Positions 1 through 10,890 of a stretch of DNA of 64,000 nucleotides are shown here, one piece after another. Numbering within the stretch: position 1 is the stretch's first letter; each line of letters opens with the position of its first letter. Where the stretch lies: contig CM059622.1 of the NCBI GenBank assembly GCA_030435675.1, forward strand, positions 11,284,001 through 11,348,000, in the 5' to 3' direction. Below the pieces are notes generated by a model. The model was not told where the DNA came from and did not search any database. It saw nothing but the letters and a program-made list of their open reading frames with translations. This stretch comes from Steinernema hermaphroditum (taxonomy: Eukaryota > Nematoda > Chromadorea > Rhabditida > Steinernematidae). The position numbers and the translations under genes were made by a program.

Positions 1-5
1 CTTAC

Positions 6-779
6 TTGAAGCTGAATACGGAAGAAGCCAAGAAATCTCATGCAAGTACCATCAAATCGGTTCAGTCACTCCTTGAGGATCACTTGAAGCTGAGTGACTC
101 ATTTCAAAACGTTGTGTCTGCTCCCTCCGGCAAAGACAAGCGCCTGCTGTTCGTACGAAATCTACCCGAATCATCTTCCCGAAATGCGACTGACCGCTCA
201 TCAGCTGACCACGAAGCTGTGACTAAACTCTTGGACCTGTTGGAAGTCGAATGCCGCCCAATTGACGTCAGATGCCTGAGACTTGGTTCCATTGGAAATC
301 GCCCTCGTCTGCTGAAGATCATCCTCCCATTTCCCGAACTGGTTGCCTGTGCTATGCGGAACTGCCGAAATCTCCGAACCGGTGCCTTCAAAGGTGTCTT
401 CATCCGCCCTGATATGTCTGTAGAAGAGCGCGATGAGGATAAGAAACTACGTGAAGAACTTCGTGCAAGAAGGGCAAACGGAGAAGATGTTTTGCTTCGC
501 AGCAGGAAAATCGTCGCTCGCTCCGCCGTTGCTGCCGCCGCCGGAGATCTGAAGGGAGATAGTGCTGCCGACGATGTTGCTGCCGACGCCGCAGCTGGTG
601 CCGATGACGCCATGGTCCCGCTGAAGAGAAAGCCCTCACGTCCTCGGAAATCTGAGGAGCCTTCCACCTCTGCTCCTAAGCGCCGACTGTCTACCACCGA
701 TGGCCTCGTCGATCCCCACGAAGCCACAACTTCTTCGGTGCAGCCTGCAAAGAGGAACGTCCCGAACAGCCCGCAATAG
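6..779 (+). CDS. LINE ORF1-like protein (5' end unresolved)
   Basis: The frame is open from the window edge; the first codon available is TTG, so the true start is probably upstream. Residues about 45-150 contain a LLFVRNLPES segment, a LLDLLEV segment and VFIRPDMSVEERDEDKKLRE. This resembles the RNA-binding-like ORF1 region of CR1/L2-type LINEs, where a short RRM-like core is followed by a 'RPD-T-ER' stretch. The C-terminal third is low-complexity (Ala/Asp, then Lys/Arg/Ser/Pro), as in nucleic-acid-binding ORF1 tails. The frame ends 19 bases before the endonuclease frame. Assignment rests on position and motif resemblance. Confidence 0.6.
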   Translation: MKLNTEEAKKSHASTIKSVQSLLEDHLKLSDSFQNVVSAPSGKDKRLLFVRNLPESSSRNATDRSSADHEAVTKLLDLLEVECRPIDVRCLRLGSIGNRPRLLKIILPFPELVACAMRNCRNLRTGAFKGVFIRPDMSVEERDEDKKLREELRARRANGEDVLLRSRKIVARSAVAAAAGDLKGDSAADDVAADAAAGADDAMVPLKRKPSRPRKSEEPSTSAPKRRLSTTDGLVDPHEATTSSVQPAKRNVPNSPQ

Positions 780-797
780 GATTTTGCCCCGTCAGCG

Positions 798-3625
798 ATG
801 GTTAGTTGCACATTACCTTTTGTATCGTCCCCTTCTATTAAGTGTATTCTATTGAATTCTCACTCAGTTGTTAACAAACTTTCCGAGCTCTCCCTCTTTC
901 TCTCGTCTAATAACTTTGACTTAGTTTTCATCTCTGAATCATGGCTCAACTCTAGTTGTGGAATCACTGACTCTGTTTTGTCTTTTGATGGATGTTTCGA
1001 TGTTTTCCGGAGTGACCGTATTTCCGACTTGTCGCGAGGTGGTGGGGTTCTAATCTTGTCTAAGCGTTGCCGCACTTCCTTAATTTCTGTTGAAAGCTTC
1101 TCAGTTACCCAGTACGTCCAAATTCTTTGCGTTGATCTCGTCAGACCCAGTTAGTGCCGTTTTATCCTTGTCTACCGCTCCCCTGTGGCTTCCCGCAGCA
1201 CAAACTCCTTAGTTGCTAATGCACTCACGCGTCTATATGAACCTGCTTTCCCGACATGTGTCTTGGGTGATTTCAACCTTCCTAAGGTAGATTGGCGATC
1301 TTCTATCTCTCCAATTCTTAACCCAAACGATGGTCTTACCTCCTGGTTCGTCAAAAACAACTTTTGGCAGCTGGTTGATAAAGCCACCCGAGGGAATAAT
1401 ATTCTTGATCTTCTCTTCATTGATTCTAAAGCGCCTGTTTACGATGTATCTGTTTCTCCTGCTGCAATTAGCGGCTGTGACCATTCATTTATTTCTTTTT
1501 TGTGCAAAACCTCGTCAGATATCCCCTTAGTTTATTCTCGTAACCGTCTAAATTTCACGAAAGCCGACTACGATTCCATCAATGACATTCTTGTCAATGT
1601 TGACTGGATGGCGATGTTTCTGTCGCACGACCTCTCAGAATGCTATAACTCCTTTTCATCCTGTGTTTTCCACTTAATCTGTCAGTTCACTCCTGATATC
1701 TCTAGTAACCTTTCGGCTGAACGGCACTTTAGCAAGCGTGCAATGGCTCTCTTCGAAGCCATGAAACGTAACTATGCACCTGGTCGTTCTTCTCAAAGTT
1801 CCAAATATCACAAGCTTGCTCACGCTCATGCACGGGCCCTTCAAGTCATGATGACCAAATGTGAAGCTAAATTGGTACAGTCTGGCAATTCCAGACGCTT
1901 CTATCAGCATATTAACCGCCGAATAAAGGGATCCCTGCTATTGGTGTCATTAAGCACAATGACCTATTGGTTTATGATGAATCCGAGAAATCCACCATCT
2001 TCTGTGAGTACTTTGGTTCAATTGTGTCAGCTCACCAAGGCCCCATCACTTCCCTTCCGAACATAGATGTCCCGACTCTCAGAACCACCTTAGACTATGT
2101 AGATATATCAGTGGGTGAGGTATATGAGGTTCTAACACTTCTTGCTGGGAAATTGTCTACGTCTCCAGACAAACTGTCCTATCTGTTCCTAAAAAAACTG
2201 TCTCTACCGTTAGCACAACCTATATGCGACCTACTGAACCGCTCTTTTATGTCTGGAGTTGTCCCTAAAGCTTGGAAAGAGGCAATTGTTAAGCCTATCT
2301 TCAAGAAAGGAGATCGCTGTGATCCTTCGAATTATCGTCCTATCTCCCTCACCTGTTCACTCTCAAAAATTGCCGAGAAATTTGCTCGTTCGGCCATTCT
2401 CGGTCACTTTCAAAAACAAAATCTCTTTTGTAAAGAGCAGAACGGGTTTCTCCCAGGTAGATCTATAACGAGCGCCCTACTTCCCTGCTTTCACACTTCT
2501 TTCTCTGCTCTTGAATCTGGAAAGTTCATAGACTACATCTTTGTCGACTTTAGTAAGGCATTCGATATGGTTAATCATGAGCTCCTGTTGCATAAACTGA
2601 AGGCCTACGGGATTGAAGGTTCTTTGCTGAATTGGATTAAAGACTTCCTATCGGACCGTGTCCTGTCTGTCAATGTCAATGGCTCGGTTTCTCCCCCAAT
2701 CCATGTGAAATCAGGCGTTCCACAAGGCTCATGCCTTGGGCCTCTCCTTTTCGCAATATATGTTAATGGTCTTCCTTCCATCTTTCCGTCTGAAGTCCAC
2801 TGCGTCCTCTATGCAGACGACTTGAAGTTGTACACCCTTTCTAATCCCAAGTCTCTCAGACGAGCTCTCAGAAGTCTCGAATCATGGTCCTCAGATTGGA
2901 AGCTCCCCATCGCTGCGTCCAAGACTGCAGTAATGCATGTTGGGCGTAATAATCCCCGCGTTGACTATGTCCTCAACGATACTGTCATCAAGAAAGTTTC
3001 GATTATCAAAGATTTGGGCGTGACATACGATGATAAGTTGTCTTTCGAGCCACACCTTAAGATCTGCGTATCTAAGGCTACGCGTTTGAGCAAAATGGTT
3101 GCCAAAGTGTTTCAATGTAGAAGTCAGTCTATTTTATGGCGTCTGTTTACCTCATATATTCGACCTATCCTTGAGTATGGTTCCATTGTGTGGTCACCAC
3201 ACACAGCAAAAGATTCTGATCTAGTAGAAGCGGTGCAGAAGAAATATGTGAAATCCATGTTTCTCCGCTGCAACAACTTCGCTCCTCATTACTCTTCCTC
3301 CCTAGCTAAGCTGAACGCATCCACTCTGTCCAGAAGACGTGTTGTAGCAGCCCTTTTGTTTACGTATAAGCTGTTCCACAACAAGGTCAACTGCCTTCCT
3401 GAAGACTTTTTTACTGCTCCACCACTTAATTCTCGCACTAGGTCACGGTCACTGTACAGAATCCATCCTACTGTTCGAAAGACGGAAAGATTCCGTCGTT
3501 ATTTCTCTAACTTAGTCGTATCTCTCTGGAATAATCTCTCAGAAGACATTGTGAAATCGAAAACTTCGAGTATCTTTCGAAGGCGACTGCTAGCCTGGTT
3601 CCTAGTACGAGATGATCGCTTATAG
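798..3625 (+). pseudogene. LINE ORF2 endonuclease-reverse transcriptase, broken
   Basis: The first part (798-2066) is an APE-type endonuclease, with a nicking-enzyme look at ISESWLN and the GDFN motif near 1267. An in-frame TAG at 1152-1154 interrupts it. Around 1926-1967 the reading frame shifts and continues as the reverse transcriptase (to 3625), with the fingers block NYRPISLT, the palm block FVDFSKAFD, SGVPQGS and catalytic YADD (2810-2821). The C-terminal IRPILEYGSIVWSP and following basic region are typical of CR1/L2/Jockey clade enzymes. Two lesions mean that no full enzyme can be made from this copy. Confidence 0.85.
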
Positions 3626-4251
3626 CCTCACTGACGGTTGTTCATTCTAGTTTATTATTGTGTATAATGGGAATCTTTTCTATCTCTATGCACCGTTCTC
3701 TAAATCTGTTTCCTGTTATCATTATTGTAGACTATTATAATTGATCGTGCATAATTTTAAATAAAAATAATAAAAAATAAAATTTACATTTACCGTTGTC
3801 CCGGAACGATGGTACGCTGCTACGCTGCGCTGCGATTCAAGGCCGATCGAACGTCGCAATTCCTTGAAGGTTGCATCAAGAATTTACTATTTCAGTTTGA
3901 CGCTAGCGAGACATTGCGTCTCAGACCGATAGGGCGCACTCCATGAACTTCAAAGAATATAGCCAAAAAGTTTCACATCAAGCACTTTCCATATCAGTCC
4001 GCTCAACTTTTGTGGCCTCTCAACTGCTTACACATTCTGATTTTGATCCATTTCCAGAACTTGCCAAATCGTCTTTTGATCGGCCTTGTTACACAAGTGG
4101 TTTAAGACGCTTTACACCGAAAGAAACTCTCTGAACCCTTCCTCGCGTCCGGGTGCGTTCACCGCGTCGGGCGAACAGGGCACAGAAAAAAGCACAACAC
4201 TACACCCAGTCGATTGTTGCGACTTGTTTGGTCAATCGATTTTTTTCACGC

Positions 4252-4259
4252 TATATAAT
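4252..4259 (+). promoter_or_regulatory. TATA-like box upstream of GST-kappa copy A
   Basis: A TATATAAT sequence lies 51 bases before the ATG at 4310, preceded by a T-run. The same arrangement is kept in copies B (about 25604) and C (about 31397). Suggestive spacing only. Confidence 0.4.
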
Positions 4260-4309
4260 CACAACACGCCGCACAGACGCCACTAAGAAACGGTTTTGCG
4301 TCTGCCACC

Positions 4310-5101
4310 ATGAGTCGCCCCGTCGGCACTGTCTTCACGACACTCTTCCTCGCTGACAACTTCCCGGCCCTCAAAGGAAATGGCAATGTTGTGGAGTTGT
4401 ACTATGACTGCGGCTCGCCATATTCGTGGATCGCCTTTGAGGTAGTCCAGGGATAGATTGCAAGAGATAGACGAGGTTTCAGATTCTGACCCATTGCGAA
4501 GAGGTCCTTCCCTTCCAACTTCGACTAAAACCCATCTGTCTTGGAGCCATCTTGCGCGATCCAAGCCAAACATCCCTGGAAGCGGCTAGAGATCCTCATC
4601 TCCTGGCACACATCGAACGCCTCGGAACATTTTGCAACACTACTTTGAAGCAGATTGAGGTGCCTGACACATCTGACACTGCTTCAGGAGTCAATCAGGG
4701 GATCAACGAAGGTGGACACTCTGAAAGCCATGCGCTTCCTCACCTCCATCGAAGTCAATTATCCGGGTTTCCTCGTTCCTGCGACTCGCGAAATCTTCTC
4801 AAGGGTGTGGTCAACCAAGGAGCCTATCGACGAAGAGAAACACTTCTGGGATGTAGCCGAGAAGATCAAGCTACCTGAGCCCGAGAGGATCATCAAGGAA
4901 ATCGAAAGCGCGAGAGCTAAAGTGACCCTTAGACGCCGGACAAGGGATGCTCTTAAGATGGGCACTTTCGGAGCTCCCTGGATTGTGGTGAAGCGTCCGA
5001 ACAAGGAGGATGTTCGCCTTTTTGGAGGTGACCGAATCCATGTAATCGTTGACCTTCTTGGATGGTCGTTCCCTCGATCGGAGCTGAAGTCGAAGATCTA
5101 A
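4310..5101 (+). CDS. Glutathione S-transferase kappa-like, copy A
   Basis: Hand-spliced exons are 4310-4441, 4483-4659 and 4688-5101, giving about 240 residues (human GSTK1 has 226). The kappa class is a DsbA-like thioredoxin-fold glutathione transferase of mitochondria and peroxisomes. Exon 1 carries VVELYYDCGSPYSWIAFE, matching the N-terminal strand and the Ser-Pro-Tyr-Ser active-site segment. Exon 2 gives LRLKPICLGAILRDP and a helix ending IERLGTF. Exon 3 gives LKAMRFLTSIEVNYP, then FGAPWIVV and FGGDRIHVIVDLLG, the hallmark C-terminal kappa motifs. Intron 1 is 41 nt. Intron 2 would be only 28 nt, and without its removal the frame is lost, so the gene is either a pseudogene or uses an extreme mini-intron. 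ATG context is CCACCATGA. Confidence 0.75.
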
Positions 5102-6241
5102 TGAGTAGTTGCTGACGCTCTTCTATGTGAAACCATTTGTAAACATGCACTATTTCGCCTAAAGTTGAAAATATAAGTAGCTGAACATATCCGTACCACA
5201 GCTGAAGTGCAGGTATTCGTTGTTGCTTTACTGGAAAAATGTTTCTAACGTTTTCCTCGTCACCCATGGAAATTGTGGACTCCTTTCTGGACCAATTCCC
5301 AACTTCGCGGCTGATTTTTTCAACATGATTATCGATTCATGTCGAGTGTGTTCCGATTCATGTATAAGATGAGCGAGCGATCGTTCTCAACTGTCGTTGG
5401 TGGCGCAATGATCGTCCCGGCTCCCAGAAGGCCTGGAGCACCAGGGAACCGTAGTTGCACCGTCTCGCCAAGAAGCCATCGCAACCATCCGACTCCTCCC
5501 GCACCGCCAAGCCGAAGATTCGCTGCCGAGGTCTGTGCCGCCAGCGACGCCGGGGCGACCACGGTGCCTCCACCGAATTCTGCTCTCGGCAGCGTCGTCA
5601 AGATGAGGATACATTGAACTGTGCAGTCTGCGACGGTAGTCCTACCGTTGATGGGATATGTCCGTACGATGTGCTACGCGTCAACCGGAATCAGCCTCTT
5701 CTTCGCTTCGAAGCCTGCGCATACTGATGGGAGCTCTGTGTTCTTTCCGCGCATTTCTGCGAAACTGACACACTGGCATTGCAATCCACACTGAACTTTT
5801 AACAAGAAACAAGTAAAACAAAGTTAAATGCTGAGAAGGTACAACGCTGAATTACGCTATGGCCCTTGGCCTTTCCTGTCCTCTGAAAGTATTTAATGAC
5901 CCGTTAGACTTGCATTCGATGGAGTTTGAGCTCCCATGAGATCTTAGAAATCGACGAACCCCGTTTATGCGTCGCGATGATGCTAAAACGGTCTTCAATT
6001 AATATTATGTTTCTTCTGGGAAATAACAGAAATTGTCCGAGCAAATAGCTGCATAGAATATCAATAGAGCGAGGAACATCAATATCACAAAAAAAGAAGA
6101 AAAGAACCAGCAAAAAATCATAGCCTTTGAATGTGTAACAGTATTTATGGATCACCCTTTATATGCTTTTTCTTCGCAAATGTGCAATCTTCAATCACAC
6201 AGAGAGGATTTCTCTGGTAGAGAAACGACTGTCGTCGTTAC
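5102..6241. other. Intergenic tail of GST-kappa block and unique DNA
   Basis: 5270-5640 is shared with 32440-32815 downstream of GST-kappa copy C. Several overlapping frames there (for example 5339-5617) have no recognisable domain. From about 5640 to 6230 the sequence is AT-richer and unique in this window; I see no gene in it. Confidence 0.5.
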
Positions 6242-6433
6242 ATGGTCGAAAGCATTAGATATGAAAGGTCTCCGGAACGACTACAGTACAAAACAATTAT
6301 GCCTTTTGTACAAGGAAGATTGGAAAAACCGGTGGTGAGGGCGACGAACGGTGATCAAGCGAGCCCGGCCGCTCCAGTGCCACGCTCTTTCGAATTCATC
6401 GCCGCTTTGGAAGAATCTGGACTATTAAATTGA
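6242..6433 (+). other. Exon-like fragment related to the 347-codon gene blocks
   Basis: The frame starts at ATG and ends at TGA only 15 bases before the BEL LTR. Its ESIRYERSPERLQYK / MPFVQGRLE segment is a diverged match to IESIRY..SLERLQHK / MPFTQGRLE encoded at about 22750-22850, 28540-28640, 32915-33000 and 35850-35940. It therefore looks like the parent or a sister of a fragment carried in each duplicated block. The C-terminal part (PRSFEFIAALEESGLLN) is not found in those copies. I do not recognise the protein. It may be the last exon of a host gene. Confidence 0.35.
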
Positions 6434-6448
6434 AATACTGATATTTGT

Positions 6449-6905
6449 TGTACGGAACGGTGTGAGAGGTTCAGTTGTAGAATGCTGGAATGGTTTCTGC
6501 TGATGCTGCCACGCGGGTCTTACGGAAGATAGGTTGCGAGTGTAGTCTCTGTGGGATCTCAAACTTGGGTAATTAAACCTGTATTTTACATAAAATGCAA
6601 TACACAATACACGCGTAACCGGGAGGGGGGAAGAAGATTGAATGAATAAGTTGAATTGAAACCGATCGAATGGCGGAGGTGAAGGAGGCGACAGACCGGC
6701 GTGTCGTAAAAGTGTTGACCGGAGGCCCGCGCAGCCCGATCCTCGCCTTCCTCGCCTCGTGATCCCTTTGATGGCTGCGTTGTTGTGGCATACTTGCCCT
6801 TTTCGGCTGATGCAATCTCGGTTCTTTATGAGTTTCTTACGGTGATCTCTGGATGGGACTCCTTGACAGTGGAAAAATGACTCTGAGAGAAGTCGCAACG
6901 CGACA
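6449..6905 (-). repeat. 3' LTR of the BEL/Pao element
   Basis: It is a direct copy of 19910-20366 and the same length (457 bp). The minus-strand left end TGTCGCGTTGCG follows a CTGGGGGGAC purine tract, and the minus-strand right end is CCGTTCCGTACA. Both LTRs contain a short shadow frame that is not a gene. Confidence 0.92.
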
Positions 6906-6932
6906 GTCCCCCCAGTTGAATGACTGTTGTTT

Positions 6933-7216
6933 CTAAATGTTTCTAGCTTGCAGGCGGCGAATTTCTTCTCGTACTTCGGCCACGACTTGAGTAGCCTCCG
7001 ACCTCTCGATTTCTAGCTCTTCTCTGCGAACCTTCAGAATCGCAATGTCTGTGATCCTGGGACAGATTGCTTGGTGATGGTCATGGCTTAAACAGTGGCG
7101 GCACTGATAGTGCTTCAGACACCGGCCTCCATGCATTTGTAAACACTTGAAACATCTGTGTCGACGGTTCAGTTCATCCTTCCTATCATCAATGTGGGTT
7201 TTCACAGGACATTGTT
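6933..7216 (-). pseudogene. C-terminal part of the BEL downstream ORF (zinc knuckles)
   Basis: This piece continues in sense from the 10891-11931 frame; the two are separated by the nested fragment at 7217-10889. It encodes CFKC...C and CRHCLSHDHHQAIC (a C-X2-C-X4-H-X4-C nucleocapsid-type knuckle), followed by a charged, coiled-coil-like tail ending at 6933, 28 bases before the 3' LTR. At present it is fused in frame to the end of the nested RNase H frame, so the open frame read across 6933-9479 is an accidental chimera. Confidence 0.7.
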
Positions 7217-9479
7217 GGATAAAGCGCGTGACGTAGCCGATGATGTTCGCTAATTTCCGCAGGGAATTCGTTCGTTTCCAGGGAATAATTTCGCTAATAT
7301 CCGTTGATTCGCTAATAAGTATGACATCTGCTTCTTCTGCGTATAATTCGTTCGTTAATGGCGCTATTTTACATTGTTCTGGCCAATTCGCTATGTCATC
7401 CGCAATGTATTTCGGTCCGTTCCACCATATGTGATCGTTAAACTCGTGTTTCGATATCCCTCTCGTTGCTACATCTGCCGGATTGTCCTTCGTGTTCACA
7501 TAGCCGATAAGAACATTGATTTTCTGCTCCGTTAGCTTTTGAGCTATGTTGCGAAACTTTCGCCACCTTCTTTCTACGTAAATTCCGCCGTCCGTAGGTG
7601 TTTTGACAGATTGAATCCACGATCTTGCGATTTCCGAGTCCGTGAGTGCGATAATGTTGCGAATACGGACTTTAGGCTTCATTTCCATGAGAATATTCAT
7701 CGCTAACTCCATCCCAAGTAAGTAAGCGTTGATCTCCATCTTCGGTATTGTAGCTTTTGATTTCAGGTTGCGAAGCTTCGTTTTTGACATCAGAAGATGT
7801 GACCTGTTCTGGCTTATAATGTATCCACAAGCAGCCATGGTGTCTACGTTCGCGTCCGAGCATACAACAAGATCAACGGTTGAAGAGACTTCTGTTATTG
7901 AGCGTGGAAGCCGTTTGTAGAAACCATCTATCTGTTGCGAAAGCTGGTTCCATTCTTCAGCTTCTTCTGGTGTGAGAGGGTCGTCCCAGCCGTGAGTTTG
8001 CCAAAGTTTCTGTTGATACTTTTTCGCTGGTAGTAAGAGAGGTCCAAGTAGTCCTAGCGGATCGTATATTGCCGCTGTTTGACTGGCGACGGCTCTCTTC
8101 GTTAATTTTTCCGTTTTCTTGACCTGTGCTACCAATGGTATAGTTTTGTAACGGTAAGCAATAATGTTCTTGTCATCTACTGGTTTCTTGACGTCTTTCA
8201 CCCATACAAATCGTGTAGAATCTCTGTCTTCTTCTTGTAGTTTCACCTGTAGAAAAGCTTTTTCGACGTCGCTGACAATCGCGATTTTTCCTGTCCTAAA
8301 ACGTAGCAGCATTCCCAGAATGAGCGGCAACATTGTCGGTCCTTGATGAATAGAATCATTCAGCGAGGGGGCGCCTTTGAAGTGGGCGGATGCGTCGAAT
8401 ACAATCCTGACTTTGGTTGTATTTTTCTGGGGCGTGATCACCGGCTGATGAGCCAAATAATGCACGATTGAGCGATCCGAGTCGGGCTTCTTATCCAAAT
8501 CAACTTCTTCGATAACTCCTTTGTCAAGTTGATCAGCAAAAATTTGCTTGTACTGGGATATGGTCCACTCGTCGGATCCATATTGCTTCATGACTGATTT
8601 GAGACGTCGAATCGCTATCGCCCAGTTTGTAGGGATCGTTCTTTGTTCGTCCTTCCATGGGAACCTGACGTAATAGCCGTCCTCTTTTTTCTTGATCGTT
8701 CTCCGAAAGTTCTTCATTACGTCTCTTTCAACTTTTGCTTTTTCTTCTGCTGATGATCCTCCGAACTCTTCAAGTTCTGCGTCTTCTTTCCACTCGTTAG
8801 CCATCTCTTTCATTGTTTCCTGATACAACTTTTCTTCTCTTGCTTCAATCTGCTCCTTCTCCATCTCTGCTACATTACAAACGATCATATTGTCGCTTTC
8901 TAAGTTCCTTGAATCGTATTTCCCGGTGACCATGGCTCCAAACGATGTAGGAATAACGTAGAGACCTGATGGTAGTTTTGTCGGTTTCTCCAAAATGAAT
9001 TCCCAGCAATAGTCTGTCCCAATCAACAAGTCGGGGTTCTTCATCTTCTGTTGCTTCTTCTTGTTTTCCGACAACTCTAATTTTAGATCTTGTATGAATT
9101 TAGAATCCTTCTCGCTAATTGAAGGTCGAGAGATCCCGTTTGCTACTATCGTACGCTTCTCTACAGCTTCCATTGTAATCTTCATTCCGCTTGACGTCAT
9201 GAGGTCTATGTGTTTCACTTCGCAAGATTCTCGAACCGGAGATAACTGCCCAAACGTTTGAACTGTTGTAGTAATCTTCCCTACAGTTGGTAAGTTGTAT
9301 TTCGAAGCTGCCTTCTCCGACACGTAAGTCTTGTTGGATCCAGAGTCCAATATCAAGGTGATTGACTCGTATTTCCGTAACTCAGCGTTGTAGATCATGG
9401 CTTGGCCCGACAGAACGTATGATTGACTTCCTGTACTCTTCAGACTGATTGAATTATCCGATTGGTTCGCGCAGAGCAC
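7217..9479 (-). pseudogene. Nested BEL protease-RT-RNase H, internally deleted
   Basis: The N-terminal part has a retropepsin-like LILDSGSNKTYVS segment. The RT begins with TKVRIVFDASAH and VSDVEKAFLQVKL, then jumps at about 8130 from the IIAYRYK strand to TEKLTKRAVASQTAAIYDPLG. The palm region with the catalytic YVDD/YVDN box is missing. RNase H follows (VVCSDANVDTMAACGY, LTDSEIARSWI) and runs into NPADVATRG, the BEL signature between RNase H and integrase. The frame stays open despite the deletion and fuses to a foreign C-terminus at 7216. It cannot encode a working polymerase. Confidence 0.8.
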
Positions 9480-9670
9480 ATGTAGCGATTCCGTTGGTTT
9501 AGAAGGATTACTCCGATTCTGTCCATAAGTACTACGATTCTGGTAATTCGATCCGCGTGAGTCCGTAGCTTGTTGATTAACTGCCTTCCCAAAACAGATA
9601 GCGATATGGTGATTTCCCGCACATTGTCCACACTTTGGTTGATTGCATTCATTTGTTCTGTGACCCTGCT

Positions 9671-10294
9671 TTAGACAGGTTCAATGTTTTGGATGGCTCG
9701 TTTTGCATCTCCTCCGGTTGATAACAACAACTGATTGAATCGATAAGTTTTCGAAAATCGGTCCTTATGATAATTGTCCTTAAACATAATCATGAATCGC
9801 CTGAAGTCCCATACGTCTCCGTAAAATTTCGGGATTTGTGTAACCGGAGGATCCCTGTCCTTGTCATCATATTTAGACTCCTGTTTCGTTTGCTGTTTAG
9901 GTTTCCTTATCGACGTCAGCGTCTCCAATTCCGTACTCATATCTCGTAAGTCTTCTTCAGCATCTGTGAGACGATCAATAATCAACTCTGTTTCAGCAGT
10001 GATTGAGGCGAAATCAACTGATGCCTTCTCATCGTTATCCAGTTTTGCAAAAGCTTCCGTAAAATCCGTGTACACTTCATCAAGTTGCTTTAGATATTCA
10101 CTGATTCTTTTCTGAGCTGCTTTCACATTCAAGAGTTTGCTTTCGCTGTCTTCCGGCCATTCAATCCTTTCATCGCTAAACTTTTCCAAGTACTTCTCCG
10201 CTCTATCTCCGCGGCGTCGAAGTGCGTTGATTTGTTTCTGCAAAAGAGTTCCGTGAAATTCCTTACCGTGATCTCCGTCCATAGTTAACAACAA
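9671..10294 (-). pseudogene. Nested BEL gag-like N-terminal part
   Basis: The frame encodes a helical, charged stretch (KQINALRRRGDRAEKYLEKF) and a DUF1759-type segment (VTQIPKFYGDVWDFRRFMIMF...FNQLLLSTGGDAKRAI), typical of Pao/BEL gag. It stops at 9671. The zinc-knuckle segment (CNQPKCGQC...HHIAIC) lies at about 9610-9650 in another frame, so gag and protease are no longer continuous. Confidence 0.7.
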
Positions 10295-10890
10295 TTGGTA
10301 AGAGTCGTGAATCCGACCGATAAATCCGAAACGATAAATTCAAAGTGTGATGTGGTCCGAGAAAGGTCTAGCCGATGCACCATAAAACGGCTGGCTATCC
10401 GCTGCCAAAGGTAATCCGGTGGTAGTAAATCCGTAAACCGTGCTCGCCAAATCCGATCGTAGAGAGTCCTAGATCGGGCCACGCGGGACAATCGGTCCGT
10501 AATAAACCGCCGCTCGTTGTATTAGCCAAATACAACGGTAATCCGTAGAAACACTCGCTCCTCAAGCTCGCAGTGACCCGAATGTCGCTGCTTATTGAAT
10601 CCGCGAAGTGTAGAAGAAGACGAGGCACACTGACGGCTGTTCTTTATTCACCGATCAGAGGCACAAGACGACAAACGATGAAACAACTGCACAGAGCGAC
10701 CGACCCGCAGGTGGTACGCACACAAAAAGCCTCGATGATGGTCTGCAACTGCCGTTCGCGATGCTGTCTAGACTGGAGAGGATCTTCTAGAAGGTTCCGT
10801 TGATGGTCGTTCAGACAGTTCTTGTAGACAGTAGACAGTGTTCTGCAGAATCGGAGAGAAAAATGGTCGTCGATGACTGGCTGCGACGAC

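Larger units (their letters stand above)
1..3782 (+). mobile_element. Decayed LINE (non-LTR retrotransposon), 5' end outside window
   Basis: An ORF1-like reading frame is followed by an apurinic-type endonuclease and a reverse transcriptase, then a short 3' region ending in an A-rich TAAA/AATAA tract at about 3750-3782. This order and tail are those of CR1/L2/Jockey-type LINEs. The element abuts a GST-kappa repeat block directly. The other copies of that block carry a GAACATTTACATTTACC context at the same point, so the LINE probably inserted at the block edge. It is dead: one in-frame stop and one frameshift interrupt ORF2. A 39-bp piece of its ORF2 end (3583-3621) recurs inside both copies of the TTAA element, at 24212 and 30005. 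Confidence 0.85.
3783..5640 (+). repeat. GST-kappa repeat block, copy A
   Basis: This segment is repeated at 25135 (copy B, truncated), 30928 (copy C, near-identical, constant offset 27145 through the gene) and 37056 (about 110 bp only). It holds a conserved 63-codon ATG frame (3943-4134, present unchanged in A, B and C; function unknown and possibly chance), the GST-kappa promoter and gene, and a 3' part (5270-5640) shared only with copy C. Relative to C it lacks about 25 bp near 5275. Confidence 0.8.
7217..10889 (-). mobile_element. Nested, 3'-truncated BEL/Pao fragment
   Basis: The fragment holds, in minus-strand order, an LTR/leader-like region (10383-10889, with a TGAATAAAG polyadenylation-like signal near 10640), a TGGTGCATCGGC primer-site candidate at 10365-10382, gag, protease, partial reverse transcriptase and RNase H. 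It has no integrase and no 3' LTR. It is bounded by a 27-bp perfect direct repeat (7190-7216 and 10890-10916), which is also the coding sequence of the interrupted host-element ORF. The family differs from the surrounding BEL element in sequence but is the same superfamily. Confidence 0.75.

Noticed and set aside
104..811. Long minus-strand frame of 235 codons opposite LINE ORF1
   Set aside because: Antisense shadow of the Ala/Ser/Arg-rich ORF1; low-complexity product without a domain.
6933..9479. Apparent 848-codon continuous polyprotein
   Set aside because: It joins a deleted RT/RNase H to zinc knuckles of a different ORF at the 27-bp repeat, so it is an insertion chimera, not a gene.
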